Below, piece after piece: positions 44,760 to 55,527 of a stretch of 64,000 nucleotides of DNA. The notes under the pieces were generated by a model that did no database searches, was not told where the DNA came from, and saw only the letters and a list, made by a program, of their open reading frames with translations. How positions within the stretch are numbered: position 1 is the first letter of the stretch; each line of letters opens with the position of its first letter. Source of the stretch: Blastomussa wellsi (Eukaryota > Cnidaria > Anthozoa > Scleractinia > Plerogyridae); NCBI GenBank assembly GCA_947652115.1, contig OX393564.1:13877123-13941122 (forward strand), given 5' to 3'. The position numbers and the translations under genes were made by a program.

Positions 44760-45249
44760 TCGTTATTAATCATCGTGGAAGGTTACATAAATCTCTACGT
44801 ACAAGTCAGCGGAGATTGATGCGAATCGGGTTGTCAAGTTTCGCGGTACTCCCTGTTTGAGTCTGGTCTTGAACGGGAGACTTTGAATCTGCCGACTGTT
44901 GAATCAATGAGCCTTTCAACTTAAGAAAAACTGTTTTGAGGTTAGCGCATTCTTTAGGGAAACGATCAGGTGAGGATCGAAGACAATCGATTGGCGCTGT
45001 TAAATTTATATCTGATATCGCTGGCAGTTAACCTCTGTTAGTCTTCTTTCTGTACACGCTGGTTTCCAGGTGGTGAATTGTCTTGATGATTTCAATAGAC
45101 CTTTTGCAGCAAACGGTCGACACATGGTACAAAATCCGTCATGCTGGAGGGCAAGCTTATTTATTATTCCCGCACTGGGAAATCCAAAACAAAGAAAAGT
45201 CAAGCTTGACTGGCTGAGGTCGCTTTGTTTGGCTGTCCCAATAATAATA

Positions 45250-45282
<33 letters not shown>

Positions 45283-45950
45283 TGTGACCGATTATTGCAA
45301 AAGGCCTAGCCCGTCGAAGGGCAATTTGCCATTTGTTACTGTTTCGGTGGTGAAGTTTGATAGATGGATGAGCTTCTTTGAGAGTTGTAAGGAAGGAGGC
45401 AGCCGCCGAGAAGTCGCGACCCAGAGCAAACGTGTCGTCAACATACCTTCATAGAAAGGAAGTAATTTGTTCTCAAGTTCAAGCTTCTCTTCTATGGAAC
45501 ACACAAATGCGTTTGCCATTTAAGGGCCCAGAGGGAAGCCCATAGCAACTCCGTCGGCCTGCTCGTGTAAGTTACCTTCGGAACAGTTGATTTTTGGAAG
45601 CGACTCTCAATAGTTCAATTAGGTCAGTTTCGCTGATATTCAGGTTATTCCTATCATTTCTGTTGAAGGCTTTGTTTGCGAGAATATAGATTGTTTCCTC
45701 CAATGATACGTTTGAAAACAGGGCTATTATTTACATCGTAAGAGAAAAGGGTATCATTCTCAGCGACCCGTAAATTTTGGATACCTTCAGCAAATTCGAA
45801 GACATCAGTGATGGTGTATTTATTGATTTGAGACAGGTTTGAACATTTCGTCTAACCACTTAGCAAGGGCGTAGTTATACGTCCCAGTTTCGGACAAGAT
45901 CGGTCGATGGTCTTAGTACGGATGGTACAAGTGGGCTAGCCTCTAACTCG
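44760..45950 (-). pseudogene. Second Penelope-like reverse transcriptase relic, split by a MITE
   Basis: Right of the MITE the minus strand reads SETGTYNYALAKWLDEMF (about 45890), VAENDTLFSYDV (about 45760), then MANAFVCSIEEKLELENKLL and KLPFDGLG (45519-45309). Left of it the frame resumes HLETSVYRKKTNRG and DRFPKECANLKTVFLKLKGS (about 45075-44890). These are Penelope-type RT and thumb/connection motifs from a subfamily different from the copy at 5.4 kb. Frameshifts and the lost catalytic block show decay. Confidence 0.75.
45098..45306. mobile_element. Palindromic MITE inserted in the Penelope relic
   Basis: Arms of about 65 bases (ACATGGTACAAAATCCGTCA then TGCTGGAGGGCAAGCTTATT against the complementary right arm at 45246-45300), ends GACCTTTTGCA / TGCAAAAGGCC, flanked by TA on both sides (45096-45097, 45307-45308). 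Penelope coding sequence continues on both sides. Confidence 0.85.
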
Positions 45951-46365
45951 CATGTAAGCGGATGAAGGCAAAACCTCATGTTCTAGCGTTAATATTCATT
46001 TTGAAATATTTGATTATTATAACTGTTATTAATATCATGTAATCAGGGGAGTGTAAATTTCGGGCTACGCCTCGGCTTAAAGATTTCAAATACGGTTATA
46101 AAGCTATATCTCTTAAAATTCAATCTAAGAAGAAACACGTTTTATTCGCACATTTTTTCGAAATAAACCTAACAGACATTCTCCATGCCGCGCGGGGGTT
46201 ATTTTCTCCCTTTCCAAGTAAACATTTGTGCCGTATCGTTTATGGTGTATGGTTTCCACGCATCAACATTTCTCAATCAGGTCCAGGTTTATACTGAATG
46301 AACCAAGTTATTGCAAAGATGCTCAAAATGTTTTGATTAATAAGTACTGGTGAAGTTTGACTCAC
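45951..46365. other. Intronic or intergenic stretch, nothing recognised
   Basis: AT-rich sequence left of the last DOMON exon with no protein-like ORF. In the gene model it is the start of a ~19.7-kb intron. Confidence 0.5.
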
Positions 46366-46516
46366 CTGGTGTTGGGGTTGGTGTCGGTGTAATTGCAAGT
46401 AGAAAAGTTTGGTTCCTAACACCTTGTGCACCATTGGGCACGTGCGAAGGGAAGTTAGCTGGTTGCAGGTCGTCTGCAGAGTGATAGGCCCATACAACAA
46501 AAGGAGGCATTCCTGG
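46366..46516 (-). CDS. DOMON gene, cassette A exon 3 (domain end + Thr-Pro linker)
   Basis: A 151-nt exon after acceptor GCATTTGTTCCACAG. It encodes PGMPPFVVWAYHSADDLQPA, then FPSHVPNGAQGVRNQT (with an Asn-Gln-Thr glycosylation site) and a TPTPTPTP linker. It ends phase 1 before a consensus GTGAGT donor, unlike the GTAAGG of the other cassettes. As the cassette nearest the 3' end it should splice to downstream anchor exons. Confidence 0.85.
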
Positions 46517-46709
46517 CTGTGGAACAAATGCATGAGTTGTCTAACTTAGAAGAGGTTCTTTGAAAAAAAAAACTTTACCTCAAAACCAAAAAATGTTTAC
46601 TTTCTCTGAGCAGCTTTATAACTGATTGAACAAAGCCAAATTAAAATGAGACCTGAAAAATTATCACACTGCTCACAAGACTGGATAGAATCTCAGTAGC
46701 GTTCCATAC

Positions 46710-46859
46710 CTGAATGGCGATATCATTTACAGAGTCATTGGTGTCTCGCTGACGATAAAACTGTAAGGTTGTTACACCATTTTCTTCTCTGGAATAGGTC
46801 AACACCCAGTCCTGCTGTAAATCCAACTGAGGTTGACGCTGGCCAATGGTCCAATAATC
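46710..46859 (-). CDS. DOMON gene, cassette A exon 2
   Basis: A 150-nt phase 0-0 exon between ..TTTTTAACACCCTGCCAG and GTATGG. It encodes DYWTIGQRQPQLDLQQDWVL, a charged stretch TYSREENGVTTLQFYRQRD and TNDSVNDIAIQ, the middle of the DOMON beta-sandwich. Confidence 0.85.
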
Positions 46860-47189
46860 CTGGCAGGGTGTTAAAAAGTTAAGTTACGTTTTGTTAAACT
46901 TGCAATGGTTTCAAATTTCAAATGAAGTTCAGATATTAAGTTTCCGTTAGGGTATTTACGAATATTTTAGTGATTTTTTAAGTCTTTTCTTTGATTGACT
47001 GTATCACGAAAAGGCATTATAACTTGACGGTAAAGAAGCCCGTTTTGTTTCATAAACTTGTTTACGATTTGTTAAACTCTAATATAATATATGGGAAGTA
47101 ATTTTGGTGCTTTTGTAATTGCTGCGGTAGGACTCAAACTGTCAGACGCTTCTCATTTTGGGGTCTCCATCCCGAGGACATAAAATGCA

Positions 47190-47965
47190 ATTCTCGGTCC
47201 GTATACGGATATGGAAAACGGCCTTTACCATCGGTAGAAACCGTACGGATGGACATGCCATGTCACCCCCTCGCTCAAGTAAGAAGTGATTTATTTTCTA
47301 GTCCCCTTAATGATATGAAATTCTCAATCCGTATACGGATGGAAAACGGCCTTTACCATTCGTACAAACCGCATGGAAGGACACGCCATGTCACCCCCTC
47401 GCTCAAGTAAGAAGTGATTTATTTTCTAGTCCCCTTAATGATATGAAATTCTCAATCCGTATACGGATGGAAAACGGCCTTTACCATTCGTACACACCGC
47501 ATGGATGGACATGCCATGTCACCCCCTCGCTCAAGTAAGAAGTGATTTATTTTCTAGTCCCCTTAATGAGATGCAATTCTCAATCCGTATACGGATGGAA
47601 AACGGCCTTTACTATTCGTACAAACCGTATGGATGGACAAGCCGTGTCACCCCTTCGCTCAAGTAACAAGTGATTTATATTCTGAGTCCCCTTAATGAAA
47701 TGCAATTCTTGGTCCGTATACGGATGGATAATGGCCTTTACCATCCGTGCAAACCGTACGGATGGACAAGCCGTGTCACCCCCTCGCTCAGGTAAAAAGT
47801 GATTTATATTCTGGTCCCCTTAATGAGATGCAATTCTCAACCCGTATACGGATGGAAAACGGCCTTTACCATTCGTACAAATCGTTTGGATGGACAAGCC
47901 GTGTCAAGTGATTTATATTCTGCAAGTACCCATAATTAGATGCAATTCTCGGTCCGTATACGGAT
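47190..47965. repeat. Intronic minisatellite, about 128-bp unit, 7 copies (cassette A)
   Basis: The palindrome CCGTATACGG recurs at about 47199, 47329, 47457, 47586, 47715, 47842 and 47955. Each unit also has GGAAAACGGCCTTTACCATT, GGATGGACAAGCCGTGTCAC and AAGTGATTTATTTTCTAG. It lies in the intron between exons 1 and 2. Confidence 0.95.
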
Positions 47966-48049
47966 CGACAACAAACCCGAAGAGACTTTTGAATCCTTAA
48001 GAATTCAGTCAAAAGAGGCCATGAAAATAATGAAAGATGAGCGTATTAC

Positions 48050-48306
48050 CTGTAAGTAGCCTGTTCCATTCAACACTCCTCCTACGGCAACATCATAATT
48101 CATCATTGCGTTCGGCGCTTCTCTAGCAATACCAAGTCCTATCCAACCCGTTGTCCTGACCTCGACCAGAAAGTGCAAAGTGTCCATGCTGCTATTGAAC
48201 ATCCAGGACATGTTGTAGTTGCCATTGTGGAAAGAGAGAAAGTTTGCGAAGTGCATTGGTCCGACTCTCATAACAGGAGTGGCAGTTGCTACAAGCGTTG
48301 CCATTG
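48050..48306 (-). CDS. DOMON gene, cassette A exon 1 (domain start)
   Basis: A 257-nt exon after acceptor TTATTTTCTTTGTATTTTAG; it opens with CA completing an Ala codon from the preceding exon 3. Its ATG is therefore not a start codon. It encodes MATLVATATPVMRVGPMHFA, then FHNGNYNMSWMFNSSMDTLH and VRTTGWIGLGIAREAPNAMM followed by DVAVGGVLNGTGYLQ. The GWIGLGIA..M..YDVAVG pattern is the DOMON core (a heme- or sugar-binding secreted/ectodomain fold). Confidence 0.85.
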
Positions 48307-49050
48307 CTAAAATACAAAGAAAATAACAATCAAATTAGTTAAATAGACTTGCAGAAATTAATATCATTAATTAATATCATATCTTTAAAAATATACCTTC
48401 AAAAGAAAAATTAAAAGAGTACTTTTCGACATTCAGACTTCGGAAGACTCTTATCTTGATATACGAAGTATCATTCAAAAGTCAAGTTTTCCTAAAATTT
48501 AATTTATTTATTTATTTTCAGAATAATAAGTACAGTCTTAATTGTGTTATGCGGATTTAGCTCTATTGAGTGTCCTTTCGAAAATAAAATATATTTAATA
48601 GCGCTTTCTCCACACACAACATGTACTGATTCAAACTTAACTTTATAATTTATACTCTTGTACATTTATCTTCCTGATTCCCGTAAATTGTCGACCTATT
48701 TTCTTTAGTTAAGACATGACCCCTCCTAGATTAGCATCAGCTACCTGTGGATATGTCAAACTTTTGCAACAATACTTATTAGAAAATAAATAAAGAAAGA
48801 AAGAAAGAAAGTTTAATATTTGCCATGATTCTTGTAACCTAATTATGTCGAGAGATAAGAGTTCTTCTCACTTGTTTCCAAGAGGTGTTTATCATTTTGG
48901 AGCTTTTTCGGAGAATTCAATTCTTCAAGTAAGCAAAATACTACCTTCATACCAATGACAATGTCAAATCTATGATTGTGTTTTATAAAAGAATATGTAA
49001 TTAAAAAATATAATAGTTCATAAATCATTTTTCTAGAAGAGAGCTAAACC

Positions 49051-49052
49051 GT

Positions 49053-49094
<42 letters not shown>

Positions 49095-49193
49095 TGAATT
49101 TTTTAACAATTTGATGATTTGTAAAAAGGTTTCCTGATGAGATTTTAATAAAATTGTTATTCTTATTATTAAATAATAATAATAATAATAATG

Positions 49194-49224
<31 letters not shown>
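49051..49224. repeat. AAT microsatellites
   Basis: Two (AAT)n blocks separated by about 80 bases. The BEL/Pao element inserted at the right edge. Confidence 0.9.
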
Positions 49225-49240
49225 TAATAATGATATTAAT

Positions 49241-49459
49241 TGGAGAGACGATTTAACTGATTATTGACATTCTCGGACTTGTTTGTAGAAGCGTTACTGT
49301 CGTGACTGTTGGAAAGCCCCAGGCGCATAGCCGCGCGGGGATTGGAGACTTGTAAAAGAGTATTATTGAATGGTCGAGAAAAAAAGAGTAAAACGAAAAG
49401 CACATGGAATGGCTGTGTTTTGATTGCTGCGTTTTTTTCCCAAACCGAAAGAATATCCA
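49241..49459 (+). repeat. BEL/Pao 5' LTR
   Basis: 219 bases, one mismatch to the 3' LTR. It is followed 2 bases later by the putative tRNA primer-binding site. Confidence 0.95.
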
Positions 49460-49531
49460 TAGTGGTCCTTCGAGCGCCGGATAGAAGAGAATAGAATCGG
49501 CGGTGGATTTATAGAAGCGTAGAACCGAAAC

Positions 49532-52500
49532 ATGGCGGAGAATTCGACGAAACCTGTGGAAATATCAGCTGCAGAGGAGCGAAGCACACGTGAACGGAGC
49601 CTGCCAAGCTATTTGAGCGACTACGCCGACGTTCCCGGTCAGGACAAGCTCCAAACGATAAAAAACAGGCGAAAGTCGATGAAAACCAACCTGACGAAGA
49701 AGGTAAACAGCATAGAGGAGTACATGAAGGAACGGAAAAACCGTAAGTTAATTGAACTTGCACTTACTCAACTCAATAGAGCATGGGATCAGTTGATAGA
49801 GAACCATAAAGAATTTCAAGCTTTGTGCAGTAATGACGAAGAACTGCACGATGCCGAGACATGGATATTAGAATCCCAAGCAGTTGTAGAAGAACTTATT
49901 TGTAGAGCGGTTGAGTATCAGGAAGACAAAATAGTTTGTGGTGGATCTGAGTTAAGTGCTCCAAGTGTAGCCAGCAAATCTAAGCCGATAGATCAAAGCG
50001 AAATCGCTTCAGTCATTAGTGGTGGTCATAAGAGTAGCAAAGCAAAAAGTTGCAAGCTAAGCAGGATAACTTCGTCATTATCCAGAGAACGTGTAAAGGC
50101 AGCTGCAAGGGAGGCTGATCTAGCTAAGTTGAAAGTAGAGCAGCTTAAGGAGAAAGCTCTGTTAGAGGCTAAAATTGCAGCCCAAAAAGCCCAACTTGAT
50201 GCACAATTGACAATCAAAGAAGCAGAACAGGAAGCTGATAGGAAACAAAAAGAAGCACTGCTTCTAAAGGAAGAGATTGATGCAGATGATATTGAGGAAC
50301 GTTTGAAAGATTTTGAAGATAATACCTCAGTAGCAGAAAAGTCAGACAAATCAAGAGTTAAGCCAACACTTCAAATCAAAAAAGAAGACCCCCCTAAAAA
50401 GGATACCAAGCTCACCACACAGAAAGTTAAGGAGTGGCTAACTAATGTAGACCCCAAAGAAGGATCAGACGAATTGAAAGAAATGGTTGTGGACTTGACG
50501 ACTCCACGTCTCACAAGGTCAGCATTGGTGTCCTCTCTTCCCAAGCTTAACTTACCTGTATTTCATGGAGATCCCTGTGATTGGCCAAACTGGTATGGAA
50601 TGTTCAAAGCACTGGTACATGACCAACGACTTTCCAAAACACAGAAGATGGTCTATCTTAAAGCGTCAGTTAAGGGAACAGCAGAGAAAGCCATCGCTGG
50701 AATGTTCTTTGATGGGACAATGTATGATGAGGCCATTAAGGAGTTGACCAATCGGTTCGGAAATCCAGCACTCATCTCGAAGGCCTTAATTAACAAGCTT
50801 CTGGAAATGCCAGCACTCAAAGATGAGAACACTTCAGGTCTGAGGTCATTTGTTGACAACTTACACAGCATCTTGAGGACATTGAAGACTTATGGTCATG
50901 GAGCAGACTTAAAAGCAGCAGCCAACATGGAGCAGGTTATGAGAAAACTACCTACAGCAGTTTCTGAAAGGTGGAGCAGGAAAAAGCTTGAGCTGCAGCC
51001 AAAGGAAGTCGACCTCACAGATTTGGACAAGTGGTTGGAAACAGAAGTCCAAGTTAAAGAGATGGCAGTTGGTTGTCCCAACACAGAAGACACTAAACAG
51101 GATGATGGGAAGTCCAAACCAAATTCAAACAGATCAAAGTGGTTGAAAAAACGGAAAGACCCTCCTAACAACACATTCACAACTTCAGGGGCGAAAATAG
51201 AATGTCTCATCTGCAAGGGAGAACACGTGGTTACACTGTGTGAAACTTGGAAGAAGGCAGCGGTGAATGATCGATGGGAATTGGCGAAGAAGTTTGGCTT
51301 ATGCTTCCGATGCCTTAAGAGGAGCCACCGCATTGGACGTTGTTCACTGAAAGGGACTTGTCCAGTGGAAGGATGTGAGAAAAGGCACCACCCACAGCTA
51401 CATGTAGCTACAGAAACACGGAACTTAAACCCGTCGGCCGAGACATTCCAGCCTCCACAAGCTACTGTGGAAGAAACACCAACAACCGGAACATCAGCAA
51501 CCTATGCAACATGTGGAATGATCGAGAAGCCTGTCAGTGTGCCACCGCCTGGAAGGGTAGCCCTGCAGATGGTACCAGTAATCTTGGAAGGGGCAAATGG
51601 AGTAAGGATTAGAGCGAACGCTTTCCTTGACGGAGGTTCTGGGTCGTCCTACCTTAAAGAAGAAATGGCAGACATATTGGGTCTGGAAGCGGAGCGTAAA
51701 TCACTTCGTGTATCAGTCTTTGGAGCGAATTCAGTTGTTACGGATAGTAAAACTGTGACTGTGCACCTTGAAAGTATTGATGGTGGCACTGTGAAAGAAG
51801 TCTTCTTATGGACTACCCCAAACATTTGTGAGATGAAAGCGGTAGATTGGTCTCACAGTATCAGAAGTTTAAGCCATCTTAGTAATCTAGAGATCCTAAA
51901 GCCAGTTTCACACGGAGAAGTTGACTTACTCATCGGGAGTGACTATTACGAAGAACTCCTTCTACCACTTGAACACCGCGTTGGGAAACCAGGAGAGCCT
52001 GTGGGTGTAAGGACACCGCTAGGATGGACCATTGTTGGACATGTTCCAGGAAAAGCAGACGGGTGTCAGACAGCAAACCACGCCTACACGTTCCACGCAA
52101 ACCTTACCCCAGAAATGCGAGCCGATGAACTGATGCGAAAGATGTGGGATGACGAGGTGGTAGGAATCACAGACCAAAACAAGCTTTTGACAGCAGAAGA
52201 AATGCTTGCTGTACGAAAAGTGGCACAGTCAAGATGTTATGTTAATGAGCGATACGAAGTGGCGATTCCCTGGATTGATGATGAGCCACCGCTGTATTGC
52301 AACAGAAAGAGTGCCGAAGACCGACTCTACTCTCTTGAAAAGCACCTCCAACGGAAGCCAGGCATCGCAGAAAAATACTGCCAAGTGATGGAGTCGAATG
52401 TAGCCAAGGGATACATAAGGAAGTTGGAGCCGGGAGAAGTTGATGATGGGCCAAGTTGGTACCTTCCCCATTTCCCTGTTGTGAGGGAAGACAAGGAGAC

Positions 52501-55483
52501 TACCAAAGTAAGAATAGTTTATGACTCAGCCGCAAGATATGGAGGAATAAGCCTTAATGACACCATGTTGCCTGGACCAAAGCTGCAACAAGATGTTTTT
52601 GATGTACTGCTGCGCTTTCGCAGAAACCCAGTAGCCCTGGTGGCAGATTTGACAGAGATGTTTTCCCAAGTCATTATGGCAAAGCAAGACAGACGATACC
52701 ACCGGTTCCTGTGGAGAGGGTTGGATCTCACAAGGCCTCCCGAGGTCTACGAAGCAATGAGATTGATGTTTGGTGACCGTGCTTCACCATACCTTGCACA
52801 GTACGTGGTTCGGCAACATGCAGAAGATAACAAAGATGAGTACCCGTTAGCAGCCGCTATTATACTTTTGCAGATGTACATGGATGACATCATGACATCG
52901 CTAGAGACGGATGATGAAGCAGTCAAGGCACGTGACCAGCTAATTGAGTTACTTGGTAAAGCCGGCTTCAAGATACGGCGATGGTGTAGTAACAGCCCTA
53001 ACGTGCTGGAAGATATTCCGTTAGAAGATCGAGTGGCCAATGTTAACATCGAGGAGTCCGACTTACCTTGCATGAAAGCCTTAGGAGTCCAGTGGAATGC
53101 TGAAACTGACACATTTGCCTTTAAGCTGAATCCACCAAAGGACATTGAGTACACAAAACGGGGATTCCTTAAGAGACTTGCAACGCTTTTCGACCCATTG
53201 CAAATGCTAGCACCATTTACGATCAGAGCTAGAATGGCTATGCAGGAAACGTGGTTACTTGGATTGGGTTGGGATGATGAGTTCCCAGCAGAGTTAAGGA
53301 AGAAGTGTCAAGAGTGGTTCAATCAGCTACCAGAACTCTCTGGGGTCCAGGTGCCAAGGTGCTACCGCAAAGCGGGTATGAGCATTGTTTATGTATCAAT
53401 TCACACGATGACGGATGCTTCACAATTGGCATATGCAGCAGTCAGTTATGTACGGCATCAGTATGAGGACGGGAAAGTAACTGTGCGCTTTGTTGCAGTG
53501 AAAGCGAAAGTCGCACCTACGAAAGCAACAAGTATCCCTAGGTTAGAGCTCATGGGCGCAGTGTTGGGATTGAGACTGTCCAGAAAGGTTGCAGAGTTGT
53601 TGCAGATTCCGTTTGAGAATTGCACGTTGTGGACAGACAGTGAAGATGTTGTTTGTTGGATTCAGGGTCAGTCGAGGAGGTACAAAACCTTTGTTGCAAA
53701 TAGGGTATCAGAGATTCATCAGGGATCAAACCCCAGACAGTGGCGTCATGTCCCGACGGACTTGAACTGTGCTGATGATGCCACGCGAGGATTGCATGCG
53801 AAGGAACTGACAATGAATCATCGTTGGTTCAGTGGGCCTGAGTTCTTGTATGAGGAGGAAGATGCTTGGCCTCAAAGGAAACACGTCAAACAGGAAGACC
53901 GTTCTAATGATTGTCTGGCTGAGATAGCAAAACCAAAGATGACCTTTGCAACAGATGCTTCACAGCCATGGATGGATCCGTTGAGGTACTCTAGCTGGAC
54001 CAGACTGACGAGAGTCGCAGCATGGGTCATACGATTTGGTGCAAAATTACTAGACAAGGTGAAGAAAGTAGAGAAACCGTTAGGAGTTGAAGTCTGCACA
54101 GAAGCTACACTGACCCCAGCTGAATTGGATAGGGCTGGAAAACTCTGGGTTAAGCAAGCACAGATTGAGAGATTCCCAAAGGAAATACAAGATTTGAAGA
54201 GTGGGAAAGAAGTCAGTAGACAGAGCCATTTACAAGCACTGACCCCAGTAGTCGATGAGTCAGGCATGCTGCGAGTAGGAGGGCGACTTACCAGAGCGGA
54301 ACTTCCTTATGATGCTGCCCACCCTATGATTCTACCCAAGAAACATCACATCACTCGACTTATTGTAGCAGATGTCCATACTCACTGTCGCCACGCTGGA
54401 GTGAATCACGTACTGGCACAGGTGCGACACCGTTACTGGATCATAGATGGTCGACAGGAAGTGAAGAGTTGGGACAGAGAGTGCAAGACGTGTGAAAGAA
54501 GGCGGGTAAAGCCAGCAGTGCAGATTATGGCACCCCTCCCGGAGTCGAGACTTGGCTCCACGATGAGAGCGTTTGCAAAAACTTGTGTAGATTATGCTGG
54601 ACCTTTCACCACCAAGATAACACGAAGAGTATCTGCCAAGAGATACTTGTGCCTGTTTACATGTTCTGCTACCAGAGCAGTACACTTAGAGATGGCTTAT
54701 TCCCTGAGCACCACAGACTTCCTCAATGCTTTCAGTCGTATGGTAGCCACAAGAGGAAGACCAGACGAAGTTACAAGCGACAATGGAACTAACTTCGTGG
54801 GCGCTGATGGGGAACTGAAAGAACTTATTCAGTCAATTGACAAGGACAAAATCGTGGATGATTGTGCCAACAAAGGAATAAAGTGGAATTGGAACCCACC
54901 TCTAGGTTCACACTTCGGAGGAGTGTTTGAGTCACTGATTAAGGTAGCCAAGAAATCCTTGAAGGCGATAGTTGGAAATGCGGGGCTGAACGATGACGAA
55001 CTTCAAACCGCGTTTAAAGAAGTAGAAGCGCTGATGAACTCCAGACCACTCGGTTACGAGGGAGTAGACCCACGTGATGAACCTGTATTAACGCCAAGCC
55101 ATTTCCTGATCGGGCAGTTAGGGGGACAGTTAGCTCCTCGAGTGACAGATGAGATAGCATTCAACCCGAGAAGGCGGTGGAGGCTGGTCCAGAACCTGGT
55201 CAAGATATTCTGGAAGCGGTGGAGAGAGGAGTTTTTAGCAACGCTGAACACCCGGAAGAAGTGGAGGGAGGCGAAAGATAACTTGCGTGTTGGAGACGTA
55301 GTACTGGTCGTTGACCAAAACGCACCACGCGGACAGTGGCACCTAGGACGGATAGACGAAGTATTTCCTGGACAGGACGGACGCGTGCGGGTGGTCCAAG
55401 TCAGTACAAGAGGAAGCAAGTATATTCGCCCGATAACCCGACTGTGTCCATTGAACGTCTCAGAACAAACGAAGCTAACGTAG
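49532..55483 (+). CDS. BEL/Pao Gag-Pol polyprotein, 1983 residues, open
   Basis: A single frame from ATG 49532 (MAENSTKPVEIS) to 55483. Gag: coiled-coil Lys/Glu/Ala-rich region (about 190-260), DUF1759-like LPKLNLPVFHGDPCDWPNWY (about 340), Cys/His knuckles from CLICKGEH (about 558) to CEKRHHPQLH. Protease: FLDGGSGSSYL (about 699). RT: VRIVYDSAARYGGISLND, VALVADLTEMFSQV, catalytic QMYMDDIMTSL (about 1115). RNase H: MTDASQLAYAAV, PRLELMGAVL and LWTDSEDVVCWI. Integrase: HHCC zinc region HTHCRHAG..CKTCERRR (about 1617-1660), DYAGPF, TSDNGTNFVGADG (about 1749), GGVFESLIK. A C-terminal DUF5641-like domain with RRRWRLVQNL. All catalytic residues look intact. Confidence 0.97.
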   Translation: MAENSTKPVEISAAEERSTRERSLPSYLSDYADVPGQDKLQTIKNRRKSMKTNLTKKVNSIEEYMKERKNRKLIELALTQLNRAWDQLIENHKEFQALCSNDEELHDAETWILESQAVVEELICRAVEYQEDKIVCGGSELSAPSVASKSKPIDQSEIASVISGGHKSSKAKSCKLSRITSSLSRERVKAAAREADLAKLKVEQLKEKALLEAKIAAQKAQLDAQLTIKEAEQEADRKQKEALLLKEEIDADDIEERLKDFEDNTSVAEKSDKSRVKPTLQIKKEDPPKKDTKLTTQKVKEWLTNVDPKEGSDELKEMVVDLTTPRLTRSALVSSLPKLNLPVFHGDPCDWPNWYGMFKALVHDQRLSKTQKMVYLKASVKGTAEKAIAGMFFDGTMYDEAIKELTNRFGNPALISKALINKLLEMPALKDENTSGLRSFVDNLHSILRTLKTYGHGADLKAAANMEQVMRKLPTAVSERWSRKKLELQPKEVDLTDLDKWLETEVQVKEMAVGCPNTEDTKQDDGKSKPNSNRSKWLKKRKDPPNNTFTTSGAKIECLICKGEHVVTLCETWKKAAVNDRWELAKKFGLCFRCLKRSHRIGRCSLKGTCPVEGCEKRHHPQLHVATETRNLNPSAETFQPPQATVEETPTTGTSATYATCGMIEKPVSVPPPGRVALQMVPVILEGANGVRIRANAFLDGGSGSSYLKEEMADILGLEAERKSLRVSVFGANSVVTDSKTVTVHLESIDGGTVKEVFLWTTPNICEMKAVDWSHSIRSLSHLSNLEILKPVSHGEVDLLIGSDYYEELLLPLEHRVGKPGEPVGVRTPLGWTIVGHVPGKADGCQTANHAYTFHANLTPEMRADELMRKMWDDEVVGITDQNKLLTAEEMLAVRKVAQSRCYVNERYEVAIPWIDDEPPLYCNRKSAEDRLYSLEKHLQRKPGIAEKYCQVMESNVAKGYIRKLEPGEVDDGPSWYLPHFPVVREDKETTKVRIVYDSAARYGGISLNDTMLPGPKLQQDVFDVLLRFRRNPVALVADLTEMFSQVIMAKQDRRYHRFLWRGLDLTRPPEVYEAMRLMFGDRASPYLAQYVVRQHAEDNKDEYPLAAAIILLQMYMDDIMTSLETDDEAVKARDQLIELLGKAGFKIRRWCSNSPNVLEDIPLEDRVANVNIEESDLPCMKALGVQWNAETDTFAFKLNPPKDIEYTKRGFLKRLATLFDPLQMLAPFTIRARMAMQETWLLGLGWDDEFPAELRKKCQEWFNQLPELSGVQVPRCYRKAGMSIVYVSIHTMTDASQLAYAAVSYVRHQYEDGKVTVRFVAVKAKVAPTKATSIPRLELMGAVLGLRLSRKVAELLQIPFENCTLWTDSEDVVCWIQGQSRRYKTFVANRVSEIHQGSNPRQWRHVPTDLNCADDATRGLHAKELTMNHRWFSGPEFLYEEEDAWPQRKHVKQEDRSNDCLAEIAKPKMTFATDASQPWMDPLRYSSWTRLTRVAAWVIRFGAKLLDKVKKVEKPLGVEVCTEATLTPAELDRAGKLWVKQAQIERFPKEIQDLKSGKEVSRQSHLQALTPVVDESGMLRVGGRLTRAELPYDAAHPMILPKKHHITRLIVADVHTHCRHAGVNHVLAQVRHRYWIIDGRQEVKSWDRECKTCERRRVKPAVQIMAPLPESRLGSTMRAFAKTCVDYAGPFTTKITRRVSAKRYLCLFTCSATRAVHLEMAYSLSTTDFLNAFSRMVATRGRPDEVTSDNGTNFVGADGELKELIQSIDKDKIVDDCANKGIKWNWNPPLGSHFGGVFESLIKVAKKSLKAIVGNAGLNDDELQTAFKEVEALMNSRPLGYEGVDPRDEPVLTPSHFLIGQLGGQLAPRVTDEIAFNPRRRWRLVQNLVKIFWKRWREEFLATLNTRKKWREAKDNLRVGDVVLVVDQNAPRGQWHLGRIDEVFPGQDGRVRVVQVSTRGSKYIRPITRLCPLNVSEQTKLT

Positions 55484-55527
55484 AGAGAAGAGCTGAAGAA
55501 CCCGGAGTCGCTCTTCGGGGGGGAGGA

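Noticed and set aside
47190..47965. CRISPR-like array
   Set aside because: Regular palindromic repeats, but units are contiguous ~128-bp tandem copies without unique spacers in an animal intron.
48005..48304. Each DOMON exon 1 ATG as the start of a separate gene
   Set aside because: A strong acceptor lies 2 bases upstream of the ATG, phases match exon 3 of the next cassette, and no signal peptide follows.
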